Of a stretch of 64,000 nucleotides of DNA, positions 34,926-44,693 are shown piece by piece (positions within the stretch are counted from its first letter, which is position 1; the number at the start of each line of letters is the position of its first letter). The DNA lies in NCBI GenBank assembly GCA_016466735.1, contig JAAOED010000002.1, forward strand, positions 124,001-188,000. Direction: 5' to 3'. The stretch comes from Weissella confusa. Lineage in GTDB: Bacteria > Bacillota > Bacilli > Lactobacillales > Lactobacillaceae. Position numbers and translations under genes: made by a program. Below the pieces are notes generated by a model. That model searched no databases. It had not been told where the DNA came from and saw nothing but the letters and a program-made list of their open reading frames with translations.

Positions 34926-36319
34926 CGTTCAATATCTTGCGCCGGCACCTGAATGCTGACGGTCACTCCTTCCCCAGAATTATTCTTTAAGGCTACACGC
35001 CACCCCAAAGCCGTACTAATTCTTTTGACAATCGACAATCCTAAGCCAAGGTGATCATCTTCGCCAAGCTCGCTATCCGTGACGAACGGTTCAAACACAT
35101 CATCGACGGCCTGTTCATCTAATCCATGACCATTATCAGTTATCGTGATTGTCAGTCCCGTTTCATTCAAGTCTTCCGCCACCGTAATTCGACCACCTTG
35201 TTGCGGCAATGCTTTGACGGCATTATCCAGCAGATTGACCAACATTTCTGAAACCAAGCCCATATCTGTACGCAAACGATAGTCGACCTGATTTGCATAA
35301 TCAAATTGGAAGCCATGAGCGGTTTGTTGTCGAATGCCAAGTGCAATATCTGTCACCTTTTCATGCAACAACTTACTGCTAATAGTTTCACGCTGTAAAG
35401 TCACGTGATCATATTGAATCAGCTGACTGATACGACTACCAAGCTGCTTTAATCGCGTGCTTTCATCCACAATATAACGCACCGCCTCTTGCTTCACCTC
35501 TTCAGTAACATTCGATTCAGCAATAAGCTCGGCATACCCCAAAATAATCGTCAACGGCGTATTAATTTCGTGAGTCAAATGACTCGCAAACTCTTTTTGA
35601 AACGCCGCATTTTCACGTTCAGATGCCACCATCGCCTGAATTTGATGTGCCATTTGGTTAAAATCATTTACCAATTCTGTCAATTCATCATGGCGCATCG
35701 GCTTCAAGGGCTGATAACCCATCGGATCTGTCTGAAATGACTGACTGGCCTGGCGTAATTGATGAACCGGCACCAAGATTTGCTTCGTTAAGAAATAAAT
35801 AATTGCCGTCGATACTAAGAACAACACCAACAGGTTAACCTGCACATCACGAAGCAATCGCTTTTGCGCCACATACACCGAATTCAAATCCGTAAACGTA
35901 CTAATGTAATACGTCTTACGCAACAGTTGTACCTTAATCGTCGCCACGACATATTTTCGATTACCATCCAACAAATATTGAATTTGTTGTTTATCACTAT
36001 CTAGCAAATTCAAACGATTAGCTTGCTTAACTGCCATATCCTCGTGATAAATCAACTTTTGCTTCGCATCCCAAACCAACACATTATCTTGCGTTGTGCC
36101 GATGAACTTAATTACCTGTGCTTCTTTGATACCTTTATCTTGTTGGTAATCCAGCTGTTGGACTTGTCGCGCCGTCTGCTTATTAAGGACTGCAGCGCTT
36201 GACTCTTTTTCCTGCAGGCCACTTTCAAAACTACGATGCAATACCAATACACTATTAATCGATAGCGACGCAACCAAAGTCACAATGAAAGCAATGAACA
36301 ATTTAATCGAAATTTTCAT
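34922..36319 (-). CDS. Sensor histidine kinase
   Basis: A 465-residue membrane kinase. Two membrane helices (about residues 7-26 and 165-185) flank an outside sensor region of about 140 residues, followed by a HAMP linker. The phosphorylated His is in FASHLTHEINTPL (about 245), the N-box is MLVNLLDNAVKALPQ (about 350), and the G boxes are DNGHGLDE and GLGLSIVKR. It overlaps the regulator stop and the downstream gene start by four bases each, so the three genes are strictly co-translated. The sensor sequence does not show the signal; envelope stress is plausible because of the neighbouring LCP gene. Confidence 0.93.
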   Translation of the reverse strand: MKISIKLFIAFIVTLVASLSINSVLVLHRSFESGLQEKESSAAVLNKQTARQVQQLDYQQDKGIKEAQVIKFIGTTQDNVLVWDAKQKLIYHEDMAVKQANRLNLLDSDKQQIQYLLDGNRKYVVATIKVQLLRKTYYISTFTDLNSVYVAQKRLLRDVQVNLLVLFLVSTAIIYFLTKQILVPVHQLRQASQSFQTDPMGYQPLKPMRHDELTELVNDFNQMAHQIQAMVASERENAAFQKEFASHLTHEINTPLTIILGYAELIAESNVTEEVKQEAVRYIVDESTRLKQLGSRISQLIQYDHVTLQRETISSKLLHEKVTDIALGIRQQTAHGFQFDYANQVDYRLRTDMGLVSEMLVNLLDNAVKALPQQGGRITVAEDLNETGLTITITDNGHGLDEQAVDDVFEPFVTDSELGEDDHLGLGLSIVKRISTALGWRVALKNNSGEGVTVSIQVPAQDIER

Positions 36320-36978
36320 AGCGTCTCCATTCGATAACCAACGCGGAACACTGTCGTAATCCGGTCAGCAAGGTCCAACTTTTTACGTAGTCGTTGCACA
36401 TGCAAATCGACAGTTCGGGTATCCACCATGTCATCCGCAAAATCCCAGATGTTTTCATAAAGTGTTTCACGCGCTAAAGTGACCCCTTGGTTTCGTACGA
36501 AATAAACCAACAACTCGAATTCCTTGTTCGTTAAATCCACCAACGTACCATCCCGACGAACCGTTTGTTGCGTGACGTCAATTTCCAAATTATCATACGT
36601 CATCCTCTCATCGGCATGGCCGTATACTCGACGCATAACCGCTTCGACCCGACTTTTTAGCACTTCCAGATGGAATGGCTTTGTGATGTAGTCATCCGCT
36701 CCCAGCTGCAGACCCTGCACAACATCCGCCACCTCAGTTTTAGCCGTCAAAAAGATGACAGGCATTTCCTTATCTGTGATATACGGCAAAACGTCATAAC
36801 CACTCATCTTAGGCAACGTGATATCCAACAACACTAGATCAATCTTTGTCGATTGCAAGCTTGCAACGGCATCTTCACCAGTGAACGCTTGCACGATATC
36901 ATACGTATTCATCAAACTCATTTTGACAAGCTGGTTAATTCGCACACTGTCGTCGACTATTAGAACTGTTCGCTTCAT
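36316..36978 (-). CDS. OmpR-family response regulator
   Basis: A 220-residue regulator. The receiver has the acidic pair in VLIVDDSVRIN (about residue 7), the phosphorylated Asp in LVLLDITLPKMSGYD (about 53), the switch Thr in VIFLTAKTEV (about 79), and Lys in YITKPFHLEVL (about 102). A winged-helix DNA-binding domain follows (about 125-220; DLTNKEFELLVYFVRN, VDLHVQRLRKKLD). ATG 36978 follows GAAGGAAGG. It starts the operon with the kinase and the accessory protein. Target genes unknown. Confidence 0.95.
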   Translation of the reverse strand: MKRTVLIVDDSVRINQLVKMSLMNTYDIVQAFTGEDAVASLQSTKIDLVLLDITLPKMSGYDVLPYITDKEMPVIFLTAKTEVADVVQGLQLGADDYITKPFHLEVLKSRVEAVMRRVYGHADERMTYDNLEIDVTQQTVRRDGTLVDLTNKEFELLVYFVRNQGVTLARETLYENIWDFADDMVDTRTVDLHVQRLRKKLDLADRITTVFRVGYRMETL

Positions 36979-37062
36979 GACAACTGCCTTCCTTCACTAA
37001 TTCGTAATGACAGTCTATCATATCTCATGTTTGTATCTCAGTTGTATCTCACGCAAAGAAAA

Positions 37063-37085
37063 AACGCTCGATTTCTCGAACGCTT
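37063..37085 (-). terminator. Terminator of the VIT gene
   Basis: AAGCGTTCGA pairs with TCGAGCGTT around GAAA on the minus strand, followed by TTTTTC. Confidence 0.8.
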
Positions 37086-37095
37086 GTTGTCTCTT

Positions 37096-37779
37096 TTAGA
37101 AGAACAATCCAATTGTGTAGTGAATGGCAATCGTCAGCAAGCCGATGACCACATTACGCTTAACTGCTCGGCTAGCAAAGCCCTTTCCAATCAACGCACT
37201 CAGGTAACCCGTTAGCGCCACCGCTACTGTCGTCGCTAGAATAGTTGCCCAGAATTGCCAACGAATTGGTGCAAAGTACAACGCTAGCAGCGGGAACGCC
37301 CCACCAATCGCCGCACAGAACAATGATGAAAACGCGGCTGCCCAAGGACTGACATAGTGACCCAATTGCACATTATATTTCGTTGATAGAATCGTTTCCA
37401 AAGGCGACTTGGCCATCAATTCGGTCGCAATTTCTGCAGCCGTCGCTTCAGACACCCCACGATCTAGATAGAATTGACGAATGTCTGTCGCCACACCATC
37501 TGGATCAACACGCAAACGTTGTGTTTCAAGGTCAACGACGACCTTTTCCGCGTCCGCTTGTGAGCTAACTGACGCATACTCACCAGATGCCATCGACAAA
37601 GCACAGGCCAACAAGTCAGCCAAACCAGCAATCAAAATCGTGAACTGATTGGTCGTGGCAGCGCCAACCGAAAATAGAACACCAACAACTGTTAGAATTC
37701 CGTCATTTGAACCGAGCACACCGGCACGAATGGCGTTCAAACGCTCTTCCATCGTTTGATGTGTCTTAACTTTTTTCAT
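37096..37779 (-). CDS. VIT1/CCC1-family metal carrier (second)
   Basis: A 227-residue membrane protein of the vacuolar-iron-transporter family. The pattern is typical: RAGVLGSNDGILTVVGVLFSVG at the first helix, a long cytosolic loop rich in Glu and Asp (YASVSSQADAEKVVVDLETQRLR, metal-binding region), and three C-terminal helices. The family exports Fe2+ or Mn2+ from the cytosol. It lies 15 bp after a similar gene, so they are a tandem duplicate. In combination with mntH it suggests careful manganese or iron balance, typical of manganese-rich lactobacilli. Which metal is exported cannot be told from sequence. Confidence 0.88.
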   Translation of the reverse strand: MKKVKTHQTMEERLNAIRAGVLGSNDGILTVVGVLFSVGAATTNQFTILIAGLADLLACALSMASGEYASVSSQADAEKVVVDLETQRLRVDPDGVATDIRQFYLDRGVSEATAAEIATELMAKSPLETILSTKYNVQLGHYVSPWAAAFSSLFCAAIGGAFPLLALYFAPIRWQFWATILATTVAVALTGYLSALIGKGFASRAVKRNVVIGLLTIAIHYTIGLFF

Positions 37780-37794
37780 GGTTGCACGCTCCTC

Positions 37795-38478
37795 CTATCG
37801 ACCAATCAACGTTCCAATGTAGAACGTCACAATCATTGTGAACACACCAGCGACGACATTGCGTAGCGTCGCTTTCTTCTCATTCGCCCCAGACAAGTGA
37901 GCCGCTGAATAACCCGTAATCGCCAACGCAATCAAAACGGCCACCCCAGTTGCAGCAACACGAATGCGTGGTGGGAATAAGGTAATAGCCAGCATTGGCA
38001 ATAATGATCCGAGCGGGAATGACACCATCGACGCAATCGCTGCTCCGACAGCTGACATCTCGTGGTGCAACGTAAAGCCATAACGCTCACGAACCGTTGT
38101 TCCAAGCGGATCCTTCGTCATCATTTCTTGTGTCGCCTTGTTTGCTAGGCGTTCAGAAATACCTTGCGCCTCATACTTCTTTTGTACGAACGCAAACTCG
38201 TCATCATAACGGTTATTCAATGCATCATTCTGCACCGCTTCCGCCCTAATTTGTGCGTCATTTTGCGAGTGTACCGAAACATATTCTCCCATCGCCATTG
38301 AAACCGTACCGGCTAGCGCTCCGGCGAAACCGGCAATAAAAATAGCGAATGAATTCGTCGTTGCACCGGCCACACCAATAACAATACCGGAAACCGACAA
38401 AATCCCATCATTCGCACCCATCACAGACGCACGAATCAAATTATTTCGTTGTGCTAATGTTTGTTTATCCTTTGCCAT
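37795..38478 (-). CDS. VIT1/CCC1-family metal carrier (first)
   Basis: A 227-residue membrane protein similar to the next gene. It starts with RASVMGANDGILSVSGIVIGV, has a charged loop (EYVSVHSQNDAQIRAEAVQND), and ends with three helices. Start: the frame is open to GTG 38487, but ATG 38478 begins the family sequence; the ribosome binding site is weak (AGAAAG). It starts the tandem pair and follows the Usp terminator. Substrate as for the second copy: divalent metal, probably manganese or iron. Confidence 0.86.
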   Translation of the reverse strand: MAKDKQTLAQRNNLIRASVMGANDGILSVSGIVIGVAGATTNSFAIFIAGFAGALAGTVSMAMGEYVSVHSQNDAQIRAEAVQNDALNNRYDDEFAFVQKKYEAQGISERLANKATQEMMTKDPLGTTVRERYGFTLHHEMSAVGAAIASMVSFPLGSLLPMLAITLFPPRIRVAATGVAVLIALAITGYSAAHLSGANEKKATLRNVVAGVFTMIVTFYIGTLIGR

Positions 38479-38508
38479 CTTATTCACTTTCTACTTTTTA
38501 AAACTAAA

Positions 38509-38549
38509 AAGCGCCTTTGATTATGTATCACACACAACCAAAAGCGCTT
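38509..38549 (-). terminator. Terminator of the mntH-usp operon
   Basis: AAGCGCTTTTGG pairs with TCAAAGGCGCTT on the minus strand (one wobble), followed by TTTAG. Confidence 0.75.
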
Positions 38550-38557
38550 AAGCTTGC

Positions 38558-39016
38558 CTAACGACGGGCAATCAACGATGAAATCTTAGCGTGTCGCGCA
38601 ATGTACACTGCTTGTGATCCCAATGATGGCCACATACCTTGCTTTGAGTGCGCGCCGACAATCAGTAGGTCAGCCTTAATTTCAGGTGCCAACTCCATTG
38701 CTAGTACTTCACCAGCCTTAGCACCATCCGCCAAAACCGTCTCGACATCAGTCACACCTTGGGCAACAGCGTATGCTTTATACGTTTGCAAGTTCTTTTC
38801 TAAATCTTCACGACGCTTATTCACAGCTGACAAGCTCAAGACGTCTGTTGTTGAAAGATCCCCAAGTTCCAACACAGTTGCAATCGTCAACTTTGCTTGA
38901 TCTTCTAGCGCCTGATGGACAGCACTTGCTAATGCAACTTGTCCTTGTTCTGATTCATCAACCCCCACCAAAACGTGTTGGTAGGCTGTTTGAATATCTG
39001 ATAGTTCCAAAGCCAT
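38558..39016 (-). CDS. Universal stress protein
   Basis: A 152-residue UspA-type protein. It begins YQHVLVGVDESEQGQVALAS, with the ATP-binding fold, and ends with LLIVGAHSKQGMWPSLGSQAV (Gly-x2-Gly-x9-Gly-Ser/Thr pattern for ATP, somewhat altered). It is 18 bp after mntH and therefore co-transcribed. Function is probably stress signalling; the link to mntH suggests response to metal or oxidative stress. No signal sequence; cytosolic. Confidence 0.9.
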   Translation of the reverse strand: MALELSDIQTAYQHVLVGVDESEQGQVALASAVHQALEDQAKLTIATVLELGDLSTTDVLSLSAVNKRREDLEKNLQTYKAYAVAQGVTDVETVLADGAKAGEVLAMELAPEIKADLLIVGAHSKQGMWPSLGSQAVYIARHAKISSLIARR

Positions 39017-39034
39017 TTCATTATCCCCCGAAAA

Positions 39035-40423
39035 TTAAAGTAACTTGCCCACAATTTGAATTACCAATTGAATGTTCAAACCAGTCAACAACAAGAAGAC
39101 CAACCAGGCGACAATCGTCATCCACTTTGAAATGATGAACTCTTCACCCATAATCTTCTTTGAACTCGTCATCCAAATGAGCGGTGCCATTGCAAATGGC
39201 AAAGCAACTGACAAGAAGACTTGTGAGTACACAAGCAATTGATCAAGCTTATCTTCAGCACCACCGTAAATCAATGTAAAGGCGACAACTGGAATCAACG
39301 CCAATCCACGCGTAATCACACGACGTAGCCACATTGGCACGCGCAAATGCAAGAATCCAGCCATGATAATTTCACCGGTCAACGTACCCGTAATGGTTGA
39401 GTTTTGACCTGAAGCCAACAACGCAACGGCAAACAACGTTGAAAGAACTGGTGATGCAATCGCCCCCGCAATCGTCTTGTCACCCAAAGCGTTATACATT
39501 TGTCCGAAAGTTCCAACTGAATCTGCGTGTCCAAAGAACATCGCAGCCCCCAAAATCAACAACATTGAGTTAATCACAAAGGCCATTGAAAGTTGGATGT
39601 TTGAATCCCAAGCCATAAAGCGAACAGATTCCTTCAACTCTTCCTTGTTCTCGCGGTTAACCTTACGCGTTTGGGCGATAGATGAGTGCAAATACAAGTT
39701 GTGCGGCATAACCGTCGCACCAATAATACCCAGCGTCATAACCAATGGCGAATCCGCCCCTGCCACACCGTGTGTGTTAACAGCTTGAATCTTTGGCAAG
39801 TAACCGCCAAACATCGCTGCAATATCAGGACGAGATAAGACAACGAGATACAAGAATACAAACAAGATTGTCATAATCAACGTAATAACAATCGCTTCAA
39901 TCTTTCGGAACCCAAAACGCATCAACAACAATAGCAACAAAACATCAAATGCCGTTGTTAAAACAGATACAATCATTGACCAACCGAACAACAAGTGGAG
40001 CGCAATGGCACCACCGATAACTTCGGCGATATCAGTGGCCATCAGCGCCAACTCAGTAATAATCCATAGCGCAATACCGCCACCCTTACTGGTGCGGTTT
40101 CGTGTTGCTTGCGCCAGGTCTTCACCAGTGACCATTCCCATCTTTCCAGCCATATACTGGAGCATCATGGCAATCAATGATGAAATCAACACAATTGACA
40201 ATAGCAAGTAGTGATATGTTGCACCACCTGTTACTGACGTTACCCAATTACCGGGATCCATGTAACCAACCGCCACCAAGGCACCTGGTCCAGAAAACGC
40301 CCAGAGCTTACGCCAAAAAGAACCATTCTTTGGCGGCACAATTGACCCGTTAACTTCTGCCAAACTGGCATCGTCTGCGGCGTTTTGAATCAACCCATTC
40401 TTACCGTTTGTCACACTTTCCAT
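39035..40423 (-). CDS. mntH: Nramp-family manganese transporter
   Basis: A 462-residue proton-driven divalent metal importer. Helix 1 holds the metal motif DPGN (MDPGNWVTS, about residue 56), and helix 6 has [10 protein letters not shown] (about 237) with the Met and His of the family. About 11 helices are seen. In lactic acid bacteria these proteins mostly import manganese. ATG 40423 follows GGAGG. Upstream, a CTAAATATTTAG palindrome and repeated GCTAAAT may serve a metal repressor. It is the first gene of the operon with usp. Confidence 0.95.
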   Translation of the reverse strand: MESVTNGKNGLIQNAADDASLAEVNGSIVPPKNGSFWRKLWAFSGPGALVAVGYMDPGNWVTSVTGGATYHYLLLSIVLISSLIAMMLQYMAGKMGMVTGEDLAQATRNRTSKGGGIALWIITELALMATDIAEVIGGAIALHLLFGWSMIVSVLTTAFDVLLLLLLMRFGFRKIEAIVITLIMTILFVFLYLVVLSRPDIAAMFGGYLPKIQAVNTHGVAGADSPLVMTLGIIGATVMPHNLYLHSSIAQTRKVNRENKEELKESVRFMAWDSNIQLSMAFVINSMLLILGAAMFFGHADSVGTFGQMYNALGDKTIAGAIASPVLSTLFAVALLASGQNSTITGTLTGEIIMAGFLHLRVPMWLRRVITRGLALIPVVAFTLIYGGAEDKLDQLLVYSQVFLSVALPFAMAPLIWMTSSKKIMGEEFIISKWMTIVAWLVFLLLTGLNIQLVIQIVGKLL

Positions 40424-40739
40424 GACAAAACCTCCAAATTATCAATTTGGATTGCGGTCTCAGTACTATTCAGTTTTACGCTTATCGCTAAATATTTAGT
40501 GGTATTCGTATGCTAAATGCTAAATAAAAGTCATAAAGAATTTCGTCCAACTTGGCTGTTGAAAGCTTATGACAATAATTTAACCGAGAGCCACTACAAC
40601 CCATCTCCTACAATTTAGCACTGTTTTCAAGTAATAGGAAAAACCTCCCCTAAAAAAGACACCCCCTTACAATGAGCAAACAAAAGCATACAGTTTTCAG
40701 AAACATCTTCCTGTTCAGCGGAATAATTGATGCAAAAAG
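40424..40739. promoter_or_regulatory. mntH upstream region
   Basis: This stretch contains CCAAATT/AATTTGG beside the ribosome binding site (40432-40448), a weak promoter (TTAGCG, 17 bases, TAGTAC on the minus strand), the palindrome CTAAATATTTAG at 40488-40499 and a tandem GCTAAATGCTAAAT at about 40512-40527. The last two could be a metal-responsive operator; I cannot assign the regulator. A 61-codon frame on the minus strand (40627-40812) is not a credible gene. Confidence 0.45.
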
Positions 40740-40789
40740 AAAAGACGTTCGATTTCTCGAACGTCTTACTTGTAACCCGAAGGTCTTTA
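40740..40789. repeat. 50-bp direct repeat, left copy (with hisC terminator)
   Basis: Identical over 50 bases to 49546-49595. It starts with the hairpin AAGACGTTCGA/TCGAACGTCTT, which on the minus strand is followed by TTTTCTTTTT and terminates the his operon, and continues into CCCGAAGGTCTTTA, the 3' trailer of tRNA-Leu in the other copy. Confidence 0.92.
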
Positions 40790-40838
40790 AACTTCTCAAA
40801 CACCAACGACAATACGGGAAACTTAATCTTTCCTGGTT

Positions 40839-41915
40839 TTAAACCAATAGCGACCGTGATAACTGTTCTCGCAACATCTCATTGTCGGCTGGCAACCCGA
40901 TACTAAATCGAATCCATTCATCATTTAGGCGGTCATTGACTTGGAAGCCTTGACTGAGAAGATACTCGCCGACTCGTTTTGCTTGTCCAACTTTAACAAA
41001 AATAAAATTCGTTGACGATTGATAAAACTCAAAATCATTATCTACCAACCAATCCAACCATCGTTGGCGTTCAATTTGGATACTTGTTACGTAATTTTCT
41101 AGATAAGCCTGGTCAGCAATCGCCGCAGTCGCACCAGCTAATTGCTGCGTTGATAGATTATATGGCAAACGTACCGCTTGCATGGCAGTTAAGATTGGAT
41201 CCGACATTACCGCATATCCGATTCTAATATTGGCTAAACCATACGCTTTTGAGAGTGTTCGGCCAACAATTAAATTAGGAAAAGTTTTAGTCAATGACAT
41301 CACACTTGCGGACTCAGAAACGACAAATTCAATATACGCCTCATCGACAAACACCGGCACATCTACTGGTACCTTTTCGATAAAGCGCGTCATGGTTTCA
41401 AGTTCTTCAAACACGCCAGTTGGGTTATTCGGATTAGTGATGACAATTAAATTCGTATCCGCATCAATCGCATCCAAAACACCTGTAAAATTAATGTGTC
41501 CATCGGGTAATACCGCAATCTTTTTGGTAGTCGCCCCTTCAATAGTGGCATGGAGTTCATACTCTGAAAATGTCGGCGCAATAGTGACTAAGTTTTTCCC
41601 ATCCCCGAGCAGTACACGCGTTAACAATTGAATAATTTCATCTAGTCCAGCCCCAAAAACAAGCTTAGCGGGATCAATCTGATGCAATTCTGCTACCGCA
41701 GTGCGCAACGCGGTTGCATTCCCATCGGGATAATAATTCAGGTCACTTGATTCAACTTGTTTCATCGCTTCCGCTACCTTAGGAGACGGACCGAATACAT
41801 TTTCATTAGCCGAAAAACGCCGTAAATTTGTGAGACCATATTTAGCCATTACCATTTCTTGTGGCAATTCAGGCACATAGGCTTGCAGGCTTTGCATCTG
41901 TGGCTTCATTCGCAT
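40839..41915 (-). CDS. hisC: Histidinol-phosphate aminotransferase
   Basis: A 358-residue PLP enzyme that converts imidazole acetol phosphate into histidinol phosphate. The PLP lysine is in GRTLSKAYGLANIRIGY (about residue 223), and NPNNPTG (about 160) and FVDEAYIEF (about 190) are the family motifs. ATG 41915 has AAGGGGAAG upstream. It is the last gene of the his operon, ended by the hairpin in the left direct repeat. Placing hisC at the end differs from several other lactic acid bacteria. Confidence 0.95.
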   Translation of the reverse strand: MRMKPQMQSLQAYVPELPQEMVMAKYGLTNLRRFSANENVFGPSPKVAEAMKQVESSDLNYYPDGNATALRTAVAELHQIDPAKLVFGAGLDEIIQLLTRVLLGDGKNLVTIAPTFSEYELHATIEGATTKKIAVLPDGHINFTGVLDAIDADTNLIVITNPNNPTGVFEELETMTRFIEKVPVDVPVFVDEAYIEFVVSESASVMSLTKTFPNLIVGRTLSKAYGLANIRIGYAVMSDPILTAMQAVRLPYNLSTQQLAGATAAIADQAYLENYVTSIQIERQRWLDWLVDNDFEFYQSSTNFIFVKVGQAKRVGEYLLSQGFQVNDRLNDEWIRFSIGLPADNEMLREQLSRSLLV

Positions 41916-41928
41916 AAAAACTTCCCCT

Positions 41929-42582
41929 TTAATACTTTTCTACAGTTACGCGTTCCTTCAAGACGGATGAAACCCCTAACCGACTGCCTAATTCTTGTTC
42001 AATATCGGCTATCGTAACCCCTTCATTGACCAGCAAGACCATTAAATGGAATAGCAAATCAGCCACTTCGTATTGTAACTCTTGCTTATTTTCCTTCGCT
42101 GCGATGACAACTTCAGTAGCTTCTTCACCCAACTTTTTCAAAATCTTATCGCGTCCCTTGCTAAACAAATAATCGGTATACGAATCTGGCTTTGGCACTT
42201 TCTGACGATTTAAGACCAGTTCGTATAACTCTTCAAATGTTTGATCTGCCATTAATTTTCCCTCCGTCAAATCATTAAAAAAACAACTTACCGCTCCAGT
42301 ATGACAAGCCGGCCCGTTCGGTAAAACTTGCACTACTAAAGCATCCACATCACAATCCAGGGTCATCTTAATCACTTGTTGCGTGTGGCCTGAAGTTGCA
42401 CCTTTGTGCCATAACTCATGACGTGACCGAGACCAAAACCAGGTTTCTTTTGTTTCCAGGGTCTTTTGATAACTTTCTGCATTCATATATGCCAAAGTTA
42501 ATACACGTTTGGTATTGTAGTCCTGTACCACAACGGGCAATAGACCTGTCTTGGCATCAAATTTTGGTGTTAAATTAAGCAT
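41929..42582 (-). CDS. hisIE: Bifunctional phosphoribosyl-AMP cyclohydrolase / phosphoribosyl-ATP pyrophosphatase
   Basis: A 217-residue fusion of HisI and HisE, steps two and three of the pathway. HisI (about residues 1-110) has [20 protein letters not shown] with metal ligands, and HisE (about 115-217) has the charged helices [16 protein letters not shown] that bind the pyrophosphate. Fusion of these two is common in bacteria. It overlaps hisF by eight bases. Confidence 0.95.
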   Translation of the reverse strand: MLNLTPKFDAKTGLLPVVVQDYNTKRVLTLAYMNAESYQKTLETKETWFWSRSRHELWHKGATSGHTQQVIKMTLDCDVDALVVQVLPNGPACHTGAVSCFFNDLTEGKLMADQTFEELYELVLNRQKVPKPDSYTDYLFSKGRDKILKKLGEEATEVVIAAKENKQELQYEVADLLFHLMVLLVNEGVTIADIEQELGSRLGVSSVLKERVTVEKY

Positions 42583-43342
42583 TCCGAACCGTCACTCCTT
42601 CTTTAGTTAATTGGGTTTTAAGCACTGGAATGGGAATTTTATCGAAATGAAAAACTGACGCTGCCAACACTGCATCGACTTGCGTTTCCAAGAATACTTC
42701 TGTAAAGTCCGCTATTTGACCGGCACCGCCGGATGCAATCACAGGCACCCGCACATTTGCCAACAATTGCTGATATAACGCAACATCAAATCCCTGTTGT
42801 CCGCCATCAGCATCCATTGACGTCACTAATAGTTCACCAGCCCCTAATCTAACAAGTTCTTGTGCCCATGTGATTGCCTCTAGGTTCGTCGGAATGGTTC
42901 CGCCAGCCTTGTATACCCGATACTTTTGCCAGGCCACATCCCACTTCACATCAATCGCCCCGACAATTGCCTGACGACCAAACTTTTCAGCCCCAGCTCT
43001 CACCAGATTGGGATTATCAATCGCCGCTGAATTAACAAACACTTTATCCGCCCCACTGGCAATCAACTGAGTCATATTATCAACAGTACGGATACCACCA
43101 CCTACTGTCAAAGGAATGAACACTGCTGCTGACACTGCTGACACGACATCATAAATCGTACCTCTGTTTTCTAACGTTGCTGAAATGTCTAACAAAACTA
43201 GCTCATCTGCCCCTGTCACTTGATAGCGCTTAGCTAAGGCGACGGGATCACCGACTGCTTTCACATCTTTAAACTGAACCCCTTTTACCACCTGGCCATC
43301 TTTAATATCCAATGCTGGAATAATTCTTTTTGCTAATACCAT
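42575..43342 (-). CDS. hisF: Imidazole glycerol phosphate synthase, cyclase subunit
   Basis: A 255-residue (beta/alpha)8 barrel protein. [12 protein letters not shown] near the start holds the first catalytic Asp, [11 protein letters not shown] (about 80) is a phosphate-binding loop, and [13 protein letters not shown] (about 175) contains the second Asp (usually D130 region nearby). It uses ammonia from HisH. It begins four bases after hisA and its start lies in GGGGTGAATGA; coupled translation. Confidence 0.95.
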   Translation of the reverse strand: MVLAKRIIPALDIKDGQVVKGVQFKDVKAVGDPVALAKRYQVTGADELVLLDISATLENRGTIYDVVSAVSAAVFIPLTVGGGIRTVDNMTQLIASGADKVFVNSAAIDNPNLVRAGAEKFGRQAIVGAIDVKWDVAWQKYRVYKAGGTIPTNLEAITWAQELVRLGAGELLVTSMDADGGQQGFDVALYQQLLANVRVPVIASGGAGQIADFTEVFLETQVDAVLAASVFHFDKIPIPVLKTQLTKEGVTVRNA

Positions 43343-43346
43343 TCAT

Positions 43347-44069
43347 TCACCCCATTTTGGTCATGGCCACCAAGTCTTTCAACTGAATACTGCCGTCAAA
43401 TAAAGCACGTCCAATAACAACATCTTGAATACCTGATGCTTGTAACGCAATAACGTCATCTATTGTTGAGACCCCTCCGGATGCGATCACATTCGCCGTT
43501 GTGAAAGTTGTCTGTAATCGCGTCAACAAAGTCGTATTCGGACCTGACAGGGTGCCATCTTTAGACACGTCAGTCACAATGAAATTACGAACGCCTAACG
43601 TCACCATTTTGGCAATCAAATCATCAAACGTCACATTGGTTGTAGATTCCCAACCATGAACCGCAACTTGTTCCTCCTTACCATCAATGCCCACTACAAT
43701 TCGCTGAGCACCGTACATTGCGATAGCTGTCGCGACCAACTCGGGACTATCGACGGCGACTGATCCCAACACAACGCGTTGCACTCCCAAAGCTAAATAG
43801 CGTTCAATTTGCGCTAATGTACGTATGCCACCGCCCACTTCAATCATCAAGTCTGTTTGCATCCGAATTGATTGAATTACCGTATCATTAACCGGCAGCC
43901 CACTTCTAGCACCGTCTAAATCAACAATATGGACACTTCTCAAACCAGCCGCCGCAAACGTTTTTGCTTGCGATACCGGATCAGGATTCACGACCGTCAC
44001 CTCATCAAATGATCCTTGATATAGGCGAACCGATCGTCCTTTATAAAGATCGATTGCTGGATAAATCAT
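43347..44069 (-). CDS. hisA: Phosphoribosylformimino-AICAR-P isomerase
   Basis: A 240-residue barrel enzyme (ProFAR isomerase). It starts MIYPAIDLYKGRSVRLYQG, with the catalytic Asp at position 7; the second Asp is in IVTDVSKDGTL (about 130). Phosphate loops are VGGGIRTL and ASGGVST. The ORF is open upstream, but ATG 44069 overlaps the hisH stop by four bases and is the standard start. Confidence 0.95.
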   Translation of the reverse strand: MIYPAIDLYKGRSVRLYQGSFDEVTVVNPDPVSQAKTFAAAGLRSVHIVDLDGARSGLPVNDTVIQSIRMQTDLMIEVGGGIRTLAQIERYLALGVQRVVLGSVAVDSPELVATAIAMYGAQRIVVGIDGKEEQVAVHGWESTTNVTFDDLIAKMVTLGVRNFIVTDVSKDGTLSGPNTTLLTRLQTTFTTANVIASGGVSTIDDVIALQASGIQDVVIGRALFDGSIQLKDLVAMTKMG

Positions 44070-44680
44070 GCTGTCACCATTTTTGCAAAAGCCCGCCAAA
44101 CCGACAGACCTACCTCTCCTGATTTTTCTGGGTGAAATTGGGTTCCAATGACATTCCCTTTCCGAACAACGCTGGGCACAGCAACATCACCATATGCAAC
44201 ATCCGCTACAATATAATCGCGCACTGTATTGACATAGTATGAATGAACAAAATAGGTATACTTATCCGCCAACTGATCCGCAAGTGGTAGTGCTTGATAA
44301 ACCCGGTTCTTATTCCACCCCATTTGTGGCACTTTGTAATTTTCTTGTTCAGGCAGCTCAACCACACTGCCCGGAATTAACCCCAAACCAGTTGTTTCGC
44401 CAAATTCTGTTGAGCGATCAAACAACATCTGCATCCCCAGACATACGCCCAGCACCGGCTTACCATCACGTGCGTAGTCTTGAATTATGCTTGTTAAACC
44501 TAATTGATCTAACTGTTGTTTAGCAGATTTAAATGCGCCGACGCCCGGAATAATAATGCCATCGGCTTTCATGATTTCGGTTGTTTCGCGAGTCAAGACA
44601 CCTTGCACACCAACTACTTTCAAAGCCTTCATCACGTTTTGTACATTTCCTGCACCATAATCAATTATTGCAACTGCCAT
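44066..44680 (-). CDS. hisH: Imidazole glycerol phosphate synthase, glutaminase subunit
   Basis: A 204-residue class I glutamine amidotransferase that delivers ammonia to HisF. It starts VAIIDYGAGNV, the nucleophile is in GVCLGMQMLF (Cys, about 80), and the His and Glu are in FHPEKSGEVG (about 185). ATG 44680 follows AGGAGG, 13 bp after hisB. Confidence 0.95.
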   Translation of the reverse strand: MAVAIIDYGAGNVQNVMKALKVVGVQGVLTRETTEIMKADGIIIPGVGAFKSAKQQLDQLGLTSIIQDYARDGKPVLGVCLGMQMLFDRSTEFGETTGLGLIPGSVVELPEQENYKVPQMGWNKNRVYQALPLADQLADKYTYFVHSYYVNTVRDYIVADVAYGDVAVPSVVRKGNVIGTQFHPEKSGEVGLSVWRAFAKMVTA

Positions 44681-44693
44681 ATTTCCTCCTATC

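Noticed and set aside
40627-40812. 61-codon frame between mntH and hisC
   Set aside because: It runs through the 50-bp repeat and terminator of the his operon; no ribosome binding site.
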